This document shows positions 17,772 to 26,978 of a DNA stretch of 32,571 bases, in pieces. The notes beneath the pieces are model-generated. The model was not told where the DNA came from and did no database searches. It saw only the letters and a list, made by a program, of their open reading frames with translations. The translations under genes were made by a program, and so were the position numbers. This DNA comes from a virus. Numbering within the stretch: position 1 is the stretch's first letter; each line of letters begins with the position of its first letter. The stretch is from the IMG/VR virus record IMGVR_UViG_3300010389_000071, positions 1 to 32,571 of that record. One strand, given 5' to 3'.

Positions 17772-20700
17772 ATGCCACAACAGACTAACCTCAACGTAGC
17801 ACCATATTTTGACGATTTTGATGCAACGAACGATTATCATAAGGTATTATTCAAGCCAGGATTTCCTGTTCAGGCTAGAGAGTTAACAACTCTTCAATCG
17901 ATACTGCAAAATCAAATTGAAAAATTTGGACAACACTTTTTCAAAGAAGGGTCTAAAGTAATTCCAGGAAATACTGGATATAGTCAGATATATTATTGTG
18001 TTCAGTTAGAAAATACTTTTCAGGGTGTTCCCGTTGCTGCATATGCAGATCAATTAATAGGAACAAAGATAACAGGACAAACTTCTGGAGTAACTGCATT
18101 TGTTGATAGTGTTTTGCTTCCAGAAGACTCTGAGAGAGGCAATTTAACCTTATACATTAATTACTTAACCTCCAGCACTACTAACAATTCTACACAAGTT
18201 TTTAGTGATGGAGAAGTATTGACCTGTAATGAATCTTTATCCTCAGGTTTACTTGGAAATTCTACTATATCTCCAGGAACTCCTCTTGCATCAACACTGT
18301 CACAAGCTGCAGCAGCAACTGGATCTTCATTTCAAATTGAAAATGGAATTTACTTTATTAGAGGGAACTTTATAAATGTAAACAAAGAGACTTTAATCCT
18401 AGATCAATATTCAAATTTACCAAATTACAGAATTGGTTTGTTGATTGATGAGAGTATTGTCACTGCGGATATTGATGAAGAGTTAAATGATAATTCTCAA
18501 GGATTTAATAACTATGCTGCGCCTGGAGCAGATAGATTAAGAATTAGTGTAAGACTTCATAAAAAAGCACTTGATGATTTTAATGATGATAACTTTATTT
18601 TGCTTGCCACTGTCATTAACGGTGTCCTTCAAATAAACAAAAGAAAGAGTATTGTAGGTGGTGGTGTAGGATTTAGTGACTTAACAGATGTTCTTGCCAG
18701 AAGAACATTCGATGAATCTGGTCACTATTATGTTAAACCATTTGACGTTACTGTTGTAAACTCTTTAAATGATAGAGTTGGTAACGGTGGAATTTTTAAT
18801 ACAGGACAGTTCTCTCCTGGTGGAGTGACTGTTTCTGATGATCTTGCTTTATATAAAATTTCTCCCGGAAAAGCATATGTAAAAGGATATGAAATTGAAT
18901 CATTAAACGCAGTATATCTTGATGTAGATAAACCAAGAACAACTAGAACACTTGAAGACCAAAACATAATTTACAATACTGGTCCTACTTTAAGACTTAA
19001 TAGAGTTTATAGAAATCCAACCGTTGGATTAGGAAATACCTATTTTGTAAGTCTTAGAGATCAAAGAGTAGGATCTAATCAAGAAACTCTCCCAGGCAAT
19101 GAAGTTGGAGTTGCTAGAGTTTATGATTTCAGATTAGAGTCTGGTTCATATAATACATCTGATGGAAATCTAAACGAATGGAATCTTGCACTTTATGACG
19201 TTCAAACTAACGTAGATATCTCAATAAATCAAGCTCACACATTATCAACTCCAACCTTTGTAAAAGGTGCTAACAGTGGGGCAACAGGATTCTTGAGACA
19301 TGCAGTTAGTGCTGGAACTGCACTTACAGTGTATGAATCCGAAGGATCTTTCATACCAAATGAGAGACTCATCTTTAATGGTGTTGATGATGGAAGGATT
19401 GCTATTGCCGTCACTGAACACAATATTTCAGATGCAAAGTCTGTTTATGGAATGGTTGGATATGATGGAACTGATTCGTCAGTGGGTATCAACACATTCA
19501 GTGCGGATGTAATTCAGTCAACTAAGTTTACCATTGGAATTGCAACAGTAAGTCCTCTCTCTGGAGGAGTTAGTACTGTAAGAAGCAATAATCCTGCATT
19601 CCCAGGAACTCTGATGAAAGAGAATGATCTGATTGAATATACTGACAATACCACCGGTGGACTTCTTACAGAAGATCCAATTGTAGCTAGAGTTGTTAGT
19701 GTTGGAACCACACATATTGAAATTGAAGGTGTAACTGCAGTTGCAGGAATTTCTAGTGGTCTTCTTCCTTCTGCAGCATTAAACGTAACTGATTTTAAAG
19801 TCATTACAACAGATCTGGCATCATCTTCAGATGACTCTTTATTTACTGCATTACCAAAGATAAATGTATCTAATGTAAATCTTGATGATGCATCATTAAC
19901 GATTAGAAAAACTTTTGATGTAACTATCGCAAGTAATGAGCTCTCTACCCAAGTGGTTGCAGGAACAAATGAAACTTTCTTACCATTCGATGAAGAAAGA
20001 TATCTTTTAATTAGAGATGATGGGACAACCGAATCTCTAAATGGTGATCAATTGGATATTTCACCCAATGGCAAAACATTACAGATTCGTGATTTGGGAT
20101 CAAATAGTGGTGCTACTCTGATTGCTTCTCTAAGAAAAGTCAAACCAAAAGCAAAACAAAAGATTAAAAATAGAGTTAGTTCAATAACTATTGCCAACTC
20201 TAAACTAGTTGGATCTGGAATAGGAACAACAACTCTGAATAATGGATTAACTTATGGTTCTTTCCCATTCGGAACTAGAGTTGAAGATGAAGTTATTTCT
20301 CTGAATACTCCTGATGTTATTCAAATTCATGGAGTCTTTGAATCTGCAGATACTTCCACAGCATCTTGCCCACAAGCCACATTACAAGCAATTAATACCA
20401 CATCAACTACAACTCAAGAACTTTTAATAGGTGAGAGATTTATTGGTCAAACGAGTGGTGCTGTTGCAATCGTGGCAGAAAAATTAGACAATTCTAATAT
20501 TTCTTTTATTTACAAAAACGAAATTGGTTTTATTGAGGGAGAAACTGTTGAATTTGATGAATCTGCAGCGTCTGCACTTATTTCAACATTAGTAACACCA
20601 AGTTTTAATGTTTCATCAAATTATTCTTTCCAAACTGGTCAGGAAAAAACTTTCTACGATCATGGAAGAATAAAAAGAAAAGCAGACTCTTCTACACCTA

Positions 20701-23700
20701 CTAAGCAATTGAAGATTTACTTCATGAATGCTTCCTTCTCTTCAACAGATGATGGTGACATAACGACTGTGAACTCTTATGATCAGTTTAATTATGCAAC
20801 AGAAATTAAAAATATAGACATTAATAGAAATTCTGACATTATTGATATCAGACCTAGAGTTTCCACATTTGTTACTGCCTCAACTAATACTAGATCTCCT
20901 CTAGAATTTCTTGGTAGAACATTTACTGCATCTGGTCAATCAGCAAATACTATACTGGCATCTGATGAAGCTATATTAACAGATATTTCTTACTATCAAG
21001 GTAGAATTGATAGAGTTTACTTAACAAAAGAAGGTAAATTCCAGATAATGTATGGAACTCCTTCTGATGTTCCTGATAGACCTGATCCAATCGATGATGC
21101 AATTGAAATCTGTAGGGTTAATCTTCCACCATTCCTTTATGATCCAAGTCAAGCATCTCTATCTTTTATGCAACATAAGAGATATCAAATGCAAGATATC
21201 AAAAAACTTGAGGATAGAATTAAGAGTCTTGAATATTATACTACATTATCTCTTCTTGAAAAAGAGACTGCAAACTTTTTTGTTCCAGATGACAATGGTT
21301 TGAATAGATTCAAGTCTGGTTTCTTTGTTGACAACTTCAATGATTTCCAAGCACAAGAACTTGGAATTCGTGTCAATAATTCCATTGACAGAAGATTTAA
21401 TGAACTGAGACCAAGACACTATACAAACTCTGTTGATTTGATATTTGGTCCTGTTGTTGATACAGATCCCACTGCCGATTTAGATTTTGCGGATATTGAA
21501 GGTAATAATACAAGAAAGCAAAATGATGTTGTAACTCTTGATTATTCTGAAGTTGAATATATCAAACAGAACTTTGCTACAAGAACTGAAAGTGTCACTC
21601 CTTTTCTCATTAGTTTCTGGAATGGAACCATAGAACTTACTCCAGCATCTGATAACTGGGTTGATACCAATAGACTTGAAGCAAAGATTATCGAAACTGA
21701 AGGTAACTATAACGAAGTATTCAACGATAATGTTGAAGCTGGAGTAATTGATCCTCAAACAGGATTCGGTCCTATGATTTGGGATTCTTGGGAAACAAAC
21801 TGGACTGGTATTGAAGTTGTAGATTCAACTAGAACAAGAGTTATTCAAAATGGTCCCGATGTTATTCACCGTCAGGGTCATGGTGGTAGAAGTAGAACAA
21901 AAAGTTCAACCAGACAAGTAACTGACCAGGTAATTGAAGAACAACTCAGAACAACCAGAGAGTTTGGAACTGAGTCAAGATCTGGTGTCAGAACTATTGT
22001 CACTGAACAGTTTGATATGGAATCTGTTGGAGACAGAGTAGTCAGCAGAGATCTCATCCCATACATGAGATCTAGAAATGTTGAATTTGTTTCTAAGAAG
22101 ATGAAACCACTTACGAGAATGTATGGATTCTTTGATGGTGTTGATATTACAGAATATTGTGTTCCTAAACTTTTAGAAATCACTATGACATCTGGAACTT
22201 TCCAGGTTGGTGAAACAGTTGTTGGTGAGATGGGAACAATTGGTCGTGGTGAAACTACTGCAGAATCTAATGCTAGCATTAGATTTAGAGTTGCTCAATC
22301 AAATCATAGAGAGGGTCCTTATAATGCTCCAACTAAAACTTATCCAGAAAATCCATATTTGAATCTTCCATTATCTGCATCCTACTCTTCTACTTCTACT
22401 ATTCTTAATGTAGATACATTCTCTCTTGCATCTCAGGCAAGAGGTGACTTCTATGGTTGGGTAAAGGAAGGAATGACATTAGTTGGATCAACAAGTGGTG
22501 CTATTGCTACTGTTGAAAATGTTAGATTGATCTCTGATCTTTCTGCTACCCTTATTGGTAGTTACTACATTCCAGATCCTAATAACATTACTTTCCCAAG
22601 ATTTGAATGTGGAACTAAAACATTCACTCTTACTAATGATATTGACAACAATCAAGATAATGCAAGCACTATTGCAGAAGAATCATTTAGTGCATCTGGT
22701 ACTCTAGAAACAGTTCAAGAGAATATTATTTCTGTTAGAAATGCAAGAGTTGAACTGAAGAACGAGTTCCAGAGTAGAAATGTTAACAGAGATCTTGGAA
22801 CAGAGATTACTGCTAGCAGAGTTGTTTCTTCGCGAACAAGGACTCAGACAATCATTACTTGGTATGATCCACTTGCACAGTCGTTCTTGGTAGAAGATGA
22901 AACTGGAGTATTCTTGACCAGTTGTGATGTTTTCTTTAGATCCAAAGATGACATGGATATTCCTGTTGTCTTCCAATTAAGGACGATGATAAATGGATCT
23001 CCCTCGGCAAAAGTTCTTCCATTCTCTGAAGTTGTTTTAGATCCAGATGATATTCAAACATCGTCTGACGGATCGATTGCGACTAATATTCAATTTAAAG
23101 CACCTGTATATGTTGAAGGTGGCACTGAATATGCTGTATGTTTAGCATCTAACTCTACCAAGTATAGTGTTTACATCTCTAGAATTGGTGAGAATGATCT
23201 CCTGACAGATACATTTATCTCTAATCAACCATATCTTGGATCTTTGTTTAAATCACAGAATGCTTCTACATGGGAACCAAGTCAGTGGGAAGATCTTAAG
23301 TTTACTCTTTATAGAGCAGACTTCCTTGATACTGGGTCTGTTGAGTTCTACAGTCCAGAACTTACAAGAGGAAATGCACAGATTGCAAAACTTACTCCTG
23401 ATCCTATTGTTCTTCAGTCCAGATCAATTAGAGTTGGTCTTGGCACTACAGTAGCAGATTCATATGAGTTTGGTAACACATTCTTCCAAGCAGGAACAAA
23501 TGCAACTGGAGACCTTGTAGGGGTCGCAGGATCTGCTGTAGGAGATCTCTCAATCAGTAATGCTGGACTGGGTTACACTCCTGCTGATGGAGGTCAAACA
23601 TTTACTGGTGTTAATCTTATCACCTTAACTGGTCATGGAAGAGGAGCAACCGCAGATATTACTATTAGAAATGGTAGTATTGTTGCTTCTGGTGCCACCA

Positions 23701-25325
23701 TTAATAATGCTGGTGGTTCTGGATATCAGGTCGGTGATGTTGTTGGAATCGATACTATTGGAGCAGCATCTGTTGGCAGAAATGCAAGACTTACAATCGC
23801 AGGAATTGGACACACTAACGAACTTATTCTGAACAATGTTCAAGGTGAGTTTGTTGTTGGAGCAGCAAAAACACTATTCTTCTTTAATAGTTCTGGTATT
23901 TCTACCGAACTTAATTCATCTGGTGCTGTTGGACTTGGTACTGGTGGAGATGTTCAAATTACAAATATTGAAACTGATTCAGATGGATTACACTTTAAAG
24001 TCAATCATCAGAATCATGGAATGTATTTCTCTGATAACCTTGTAAGTATATCTGGTGTTCATCCTGATATAAAACCAACTAAGTTGGCTGTAGAATACTC
24101 ATCTACATCTACCGGTCAGATTGCAGTTGGTGGTGCAACAACATTCTCAACTTTTGAAGGTGTTGGAGTTGGAACAACTAATGTAGGTTATCTCTTAATT
24201 GGAGATGAGATTATTGAATATACTAATGTTTCTGGAAATAGCATTGGTGGAAATATTGTAAGAGGAACTAATCCGAAAACATATCCTGTTGGAACTCCTG
24301 TCTATAAGTATGAACTTGGTGGAATTAATCTTAATAGAATCAACAGAACTCATTCGTTGAGTGATGTTACTAAACTTGATCCGTTTACATTTGATAGTTA
24401 TCAAGTTAAGATTGATACTAGTGCAACAACAGGAACCGACAGAAGCACTGATGTTGGATTCCCCAAACTTTATATAACAGGTGATAGATCTACTGGAGGA
24501 TCTAGAGTTAGAGCATCTCAAAATATGCCGTTTGAAATCATCACTCCACAAGTTCAAAATGTAACTGTTCCTGGAACTAGTATTACAGGTGAACTTAGAA
24601 CAATTACTTCTCAAAGTTTTAGTGGAACTGAACTACCATTTATTGATGCTGGATTCCAAGACATCACTATAAATCAAAAGAATTATTTTGATACCCCAAG
24701 AATGATTGCTTCTAAGGTAAACGAAGATGCACAACTTACCAATATTGTTGGTGGTAAGTCAATGCAGATGAGACTTTTCCTTTCATCTACAGATAGTCGT
24801 TTAAGTCCTGTTATTGATGGTCAAAGAGTAAATGCAATTCTCACTTCTAATAGAGTAAATAATATTATTACAAACTATGCGACAGACTCTAGAGTAAATA
24901 GTGCTACTGAAGATCCAACAGCTTTCCAATATCTTTCTAAAGAAATTATTCTGGAAAACCCAGCATCTTCTATAAAAGTTATTGTTTCTGCTCATATTAA
25001 CGAGGCATCTGATATTAGAGCATTCTTTGCAACTAATAACAAACCAGGATCAGTTCCTGTATTTACTCCTTTCCCCGGATATGCAAACCTTAATGAAAGA
25101 GGAGAAATTATTGCATCTGAAAACAATAATGGTGAATCTGATTCATTCATAACTAAGTCAAGCACTCTCTCCTTTGAGAACAGAGAACTTGACTATAGGG
25201 AATATACATTTACCATTGACAGATTACCATCATTTAGAACATATAGAATCAAACTGGCTCTGACATCTACAAGTCAGTGCTTTGTACCAAGAGTGAAAGA
25301 ACTTAGAGTTATTGCCTTAGCATAA
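17772..25325 (+). CDS. Large virion structural protein with DUF4815-type core, 2517 residues (probable peripheral baseplate/adsorption protein)
   Basis: The N-terminus NLNVAPYFDDFDATNDYHKV, then LFKPGFPVQARELTTLQSIL, is the DUF4815 start found in large structural proteins of cyanophages. Other conserved stretches are YDHGRIKRK (residue about 962), a coiled-coil-like segment KRYQMQDIKKLEDRIKSLEY (about 1135-1155), and FLVEDETGVFLTSCDVFF with PVVFQLRTMINGSPS (about 1705-1745). Dispersed modules are GExVxGxTSGA units (nt 18050-18235, 20425-20600, 22195-22530), a GxGY pair (23536-23860) and an IGDE...RG module (24109-24350). It fills the place of T4 genes 9-12 and wac, and no separate homologue of those is seen, so it may combine gp10-like and host-contact roles. 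That is inference. No signal peptide or membrane segment is seen. A one-base gap separates it from the next gene. Confidence 0.8.
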   Translation: MPQQTNLNVAPYFDDFDATNDYHKVLFKPGFPVQARELTTLQSILQNQIEKFGQHFFKEGSKVIPGNTGYSQIYYCVQLENTFQGVPVAAYADQLIGTKITGQTSGVTAFVDSVLLPEDSERGNLTLYINYLTSSTTNNSTQVFSDGEVLTCNESLSSGLLGNSTISPGTPLASTLSQAAAATGSSFQIENGIYFIRGNFINVNKETLILDQYSNLPNYRIGLLIDESIVTADIDEELNDNSQGFNNYAAPGADRLRISVRLHKKALDDFNDDNFILLATVINGVLQINKRKSIVGGGVGFSDLTDVLARRTFDESGHYYVKPFDVTVVNSLNDRVGNGGIFNTGQFSPGGVTVSDDLALYKISPGKAYVKGYEIESLNAVYLDVDKPRTTRTLEDQNIIYNTGPTLRLNRVYRNPTVGLGNTYFVSLRDQRVGSNQETLPGNEVGVARVYDFRLESGSYNTSDGNLNEWNLALYDVQTNVDISINQAHTLSTPTFVKGANSGATGFLRHAVSAGTALTVYESEGSFIPNERLIFNGVDDGRIAIAVTEHNISDAKSVYGMVGYDGTDSSVGINTFSADVIQSTKFTIGIATVSPLSGGVSTVRSNNPAFPGTLMKENDLIEYTDNTTGGLLTEDPIVARVVSVGTTHIEIEGVTAVAGISSGLLPSAALNVTDFKVITTDLASSSDDSLFTALPKINVSNVNLDDASLTIRKTFDVTIASNELSTQVVAGTNETFLPFDEERYLLIRDDGTTESLNGDQLDISPNGKTLQIRDLGSNSGATLIASLRKVKPKAKQKIKNRVSSITIANSKLVGSGIGTTTLNNGLTYGSFPFGTRVEDEVISLNTPDVIQIHGVFESADTSTASCPQATLQAINTTSTTTQELLIGERFIGQTSGAVAIVAEKLDNSNISFIYKNEIGFIEGETVEFDESAASALISTLVTPSFNVSSNYSFQTGQEKTFYDHGRIKRKADSSTPTKQLKIYFMNASFSSTDDGDITTVNSYDQFNYATEIKNIDINRNSDIIDIRPRVSTFVTASTNTRSPLEFLGRTFTASGQSANTILASDEAILTDISYYQGRIDRVYLTKEGKFQIMYGTPSDVPDRPDPIDDAIEICRVNLPPFLYDPSQASLSFMQHKRYQMQDIKKLEDRIKSLEYYTTLSLLEKETANFFVPDDNGLNRFKSGFFVDNFNDFQAQELGIRVNNSIDRRFNELRPRHYTNSVDLIFGPVVDTDPTADLDFADIEGNNTRKQNDVVTLDYSEVEYIKQNFATRTESVTPFLISFWNGTIELTPASDNWVDTNRLEAKIIETEGNYNEVFNDNVEAGVIDPQTGFGPMIWDSWETNWTGIEVVDSTRTRVIQNGPDVIHRQGHGGRSRTKSSTRQVTDQVIEEQLRTTREFGTESRSGVRTIVTEQFDMESVGDRVVSRDLIPYMRSRNVEFVSKKMKPLTRMYGFFDGVDITEYCVPKLLEITMTSGTFQVGETVVGEMGTIGRGETTAESNASIRFRVAQSNHREGPYNAPTKTYPENPYLNLPLSASYSSTSTILNVDTFSLASQARGDFYGWVKEGMTLVGSTSGAIATVENVRLISDLSATLIGSYYIPDPNNITFPRFECGTKTFTLTNDIDNNQDNASTIAEESFSASGTLETVQENIISVRNARVELKNEFQSRNVNRDLGTEITASRVVSSRTRTQTIITWYDPLAQSFLVEDETGVFLTSCDVFFRSKDDMDIPVVFQLRTMINGSPSAKVLPFSEVVLDPDDIQTSSDGSIATNIQFKAPVYVEGGTEYAVCLASNSTKYSVYISRIGENDLLTDTFISNQPYLGSLFKSQNASTWEPSQWEDLKFTLYRADFLDTGSVEFYSPELTRGNAQIAKLTPDPIVLQSRSIRVGLGTTVADSYEFGNTFFQAGTNATGDLVGVAGSAVGDLSISNAGLGYTPADGGQTFTGVNLITLTGHGRGATADITIRNGSIVASGATINNAGGSGYQVGDVVGIDTIGAASVGRNARLTIAGIGHTNELILNNVQGEFVVGAAKTLFFFNSSGISTELNSSGAVGLGTGGDVQITNIETDSDGLHFKVNHQNHGMYFSDNLVSISGVHPDIKPTKLAVEYSSTSTGQIAVGGATTFSTFEGVGVGTTNVGYLLIGDEIIEYTNVSGNSIGGNIVRGTNPKTYPVGTPVYKYELGGINLNRINRTHSLSDVTKLDPFTFDSYQVKIDTSATTGTDRSTDVGFPKLYITGDRSTGGSRVRASQNMPFEIITPQVQNVTVPGTSITGELRTITSQSFSGTELPFIDAGFQDITINQKNYFDTPRMIASKVNEDAQLTNIVGGKSMQMRLFLSSTDSRLSPVIDGQRVNAILTSNRVNNIITNYATDSRVNSATEDPTAFQYLSKEIILENPASSIKVIVSAHINEASDIRAFFATNNKPGSVPVFTPFPGYANLNERGEIIASENNNGESDSFITKSSTLSFENRELDYREYTFTIDRLPSFRTYRIKLALTSTSQCFVPRVKELRVIALA
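23536..23860 (+). repeat. GxGY repeat pair in the DUF4815 protein
   Basis: ISNAGLGYTPADGG and INNAGGSGYQVGDVVGI are spaced about 55 residues apart, followed by a GAASVGRNARLTI strand, as in the gp7 copies. Confidence 0.58.
24109..24350 (+). repeat. IGDE...RG module in the DUF4815 protein
   Basis: GYLLIGDEIIEYTNVSG is followed by NIVRGTNPKTYPVGTPVYKY. This is the same arrangement as in gp7 and gp15: an acidic IGDE turn, a beta strand, then RG and a late GxxVY. Confidence 0.58.
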
Positions 25326-25326
25326 T

Positions 25327-25551
25327 ATGGAATTTTACGAAATGGAGGGTCATAAGGATCTCGCAAGAGATCCTGAAACCAACGCAATCGTTAATGTAAA
25401 TAATTTGGAATATACACAGTATCTTTCAAGACGTGACGTGAAAACTGAAAAGAATCAGAAAGTACAGACAATGGAAGAAGATCTTGCTAATGTAAAGAGT
25501 GAACTTAATGAAATCAAGTCATTACTAAAGGAGTTATTACATGGATCCTGA
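25327..25551 (+). CDS. Small coiled-coil protein, 74 residues
   Basis: The 74-residue product has a polar N-terminal half (EFYEMEGHKDLARDPETNAI) and a C-terminal half with a heptad pattern, METEEDLANVKSEL-like (VQTMEEDLANVKSELNEIKS, residues about 46-65), ending LLKELLHGS. A homo-oligomeric coiled coil is likely. It starts one base after the 2517-residue gene and overlaps the next gene by 11 bases, so translational coupling is likely. I recall similar short proteins in this place in cyanophages, without known function. A chaperone or small structural adaptor for the large neighbour is possible but not shown. Confidence 0.68.
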   Translation: MEFYEMEGHKDLARDPETNAIVNVNNLEYTQYLSRRDVKTEKNQKVQTMEEDLANVKSELNEIKSLLKELLHGS

Positions 25552-25723
25552 TAGCATTGAACTAACAAACTTATCAAAGAGTTTTGCATATCAAAAGATT
25601 GCAACTGATATAGATAATTGTAATGATCATGATACCCTTAAGAATATTGCAAAATCATTCTGTAAACTTTATTATAAACAACAAGAAACAATGTCGGTAA
25701 TAGGACTTCCAGATGCCATCTAA
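25541..25723 (+). CDS. Small helical protein, 60 residues, unknown function
   Basis: The 60-residue product (MDPDSIELTNLSKSFAYQKI, then DIDNCNDHDTLKNIAKSFCK, then LYYKQQETMSV) is predicted to be mostly helical. It resembles short T4-like phage proteins of the pattern SFAYxKIxxDID...LxxIAKxxxKLYxKQQE, whose function I do not know. It overlaps the previous gene by 11 bases and the next by 11 bases, an arrangement typical of coupled late genes. The amphipathic helices suggest a small adaptor protein; this is inference. Confidence 0.65.
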   Translation: MDPDSIELTNLSKSFAYQKIATDIDNCNDHDTLKNIAKSFCKLYYKQQETMSVIGLPDAI

Positions 25724-26093
25724 AAATATTACTTTCGATCCAGACTCAGGAGTTCCATACGGTGCTAATTTAACAATATATGGGGGAACAGATTTTTCTA
25801 CCATATTTAATGTTAAAACAACATCAAGTTCTGCTTTTGATTTAACAGGATATTCAGGTGCAGGTGCATTATCAAAGAGTATCGCTGTTGGAGCAACTCT
25901 TGGTGCATCTGATACGTTTACTGTTGGGTTTACCAGTGCATATGATGGTGTAATGAAAATTTCTTTGACAGATACAGAAACTGGTAATCTCACAGAAGGT
26001 AGATACGTTTATGATGTATTAGTCACAGTTGGATCATCAACATATCCTTTGGTTCGGGGAAATGCATATGTTTATAATACGATTTCTTCTTAA
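25713..26093 (+). CDS. Small Ig-like/beta-sandwich phage protein, 126 residues
   Basis: The 126-residue product is beta-rich: ITFDPDSGVPYGANLTIYGG, then DFSTIFNVKTTSSSAFDLTG, and EGRYVYDVLVTVGSSTYPLV near the C-terminus. The FDLTGYSG turn and the closing GRYVYDV...V.G strand fit a family of small phage proteins with an Ig-like or BppU-N-like fold, often near tail or baseplate genes. It may decorate the virion or attach to the baseplate. The start overlaps the previous stop region by 11 bases. An alternative is an unrelated short beta protein; no catalytic motif is visible. Confidence 0.68.
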   Translation: MPSKNITFDPDSGVPYGANLTIYGGTDFSTIFNVKTTSSSAFDLTGYSGAGALSKSIAVGATLGASDTFTVGFTSAYDGVMKISLTDTETGNLTEGRYVYDVLVTVGSSTYPLVRGNAYVYNTISS

Positions 26094-26094
26094 A

Positions 26095-26102
26095 CCTAAA
26101 TA
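26095..26102 (+). promoter_or_regulatory. Late-promoter-like box CCTAAATA before gp13
   Basis: CCTAAATA keeps the TAAATA core of the late consensus and lies 23 bases before the gp13 ATG. The same octamer stands before gp15 at 28423. It also forms the left arm of a small inverted repeat, CCTAA-ATACAC-TTAGG (26095-26110). No T-tract follows, so it is not a terminator. Confidence 0.35.
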
Positions 26103-26125
26103 CACTTAGGAAACTTGTGGAATAA

Positions 26126-26974
26126 ATGGCACAACCGGCAAGTAGAACAGATTTAATTAATTATTGCAAAAGGCAACTGGGAGCACCAGTGCTTGAGATT
26201 AATGTTGCCGATGAGCAAATAGACGACCTGGTTGATGATGCCTTACAATATTTTCAAGAGAGACACTTTGATGGTGTAACTCAGACATTTTTAAAATATA
26301 AAATAACACAAGAAGATATTGATAGAGGAAGAGCAAGAGGTGGCAGTAATAATGCTGCTGGTATTACAACTTCTACTGCAACTTCCACTATTGATGGATC
26401 TTCCGTAACTTTTTCGTTTGAAGAAAATAGTAACTATCTTCAAGTTCCGCCAGAGATTATTGGAATAACGAAAGTATTCAAATTTGATGGATCAAACACT
26501 GTAACCAATAACATGTTCAGTGTTAAATATCAGTTGTTCTTAAATGATATTTACTATTGGGGATCTACTGAAATATTAACTTATGCAATGACTAAGAGAT
26601 ATCTTGAAGATATTGATTTTGCATTAACTACTGATAAATTCATCAGATTTAATCAAAGACAAGATAGATTATATTTAGATTTTGATTGGGGATCTGCTAC
26701 AAAAGATGACTACCTTATCATTGATTGTTATCGTTTGTTGGATCCAAATTCATATTCAAGAGTTTGGAATGACTCTTTCCTAAAGAAGTATGTAACTGCA
26801 CTTGTCAAAAGACAGTGGGGTCAAAACTTAATGAAGTTTCAAGGAGTAAAGTTGCCTGGCGGAATTGAATTAAATGGTCGTCAGATCTATGATGATGCTC
26901 AGAAAGATCTGGAAGTAATTAGGGAGCAGATGTCCAATACTTACGAACTTCCTCCATACGATATGATAGGTTGA
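26126..26974 (+). CDS. 13: Neck protein gp13
   Basis: The product is 282 residues (T4 gp13 has 309). The N-terminus LINYCKRQLGAPVLEINVAD, then EQIDDLVDDALQYFQERHFD, lines up with T4 gp13 (RRLGAPIINVELTPDQIYD, ALELYGEYHFDG). Later conserved-looking parts are the Trp-rich WGSTEILTYAMTKRYLEDI (residues about 145-165) and the C-terminal helix FLKKYVTALVKRQWGQNLMK. gp13 forms the neck with gp14 once the head is filled, closing the portal vertex and joining the tail. gp14 follows after four bases. A late-promoter-like box precedes it. The ATG at 26126 is favoured since the N-terminus MAQPASRTDL fits the family. Confidence 0.92.
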   Translation: MAQPASRTDLINYCKRQLGAPVLEINVADEQIDDLVDDALQYFQERHFDGVTQTFLKYKITQEDIDRGRARGGSNNAAGITTSTATSTIDGSSVTFSFEENSNYLQVPPEIIGITKVFKFDGSNTVTNNMFSVKYQLFLNDIYYWGSTEILTYAMTKRYLEDIDFALTTDKFIRFNQRQDRLYLDFDWGSATKDDYLIIDCYRLLDPNSYSRVWNDSFLKKYVTALVKRQWGQNLMKFQGVKLPGGIELNGRQIYDDAQKDLEVIREQMSNTYELPPYDMIG

Positions 26975-26978
26975 TATC

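Noticed and set aside
21878-22279. Open frame of 133 codons on the - strand inside the DUF4815 gene
   Set aside because: It has no family features and a Ser/Val/Pro-biased composition typical of antisense chance frames.
26119-26128. AATAAATG at the gp13 start as a late promoter
   Set aside because: It overlaps the start codon itself, so a transcript from it would lack the start.
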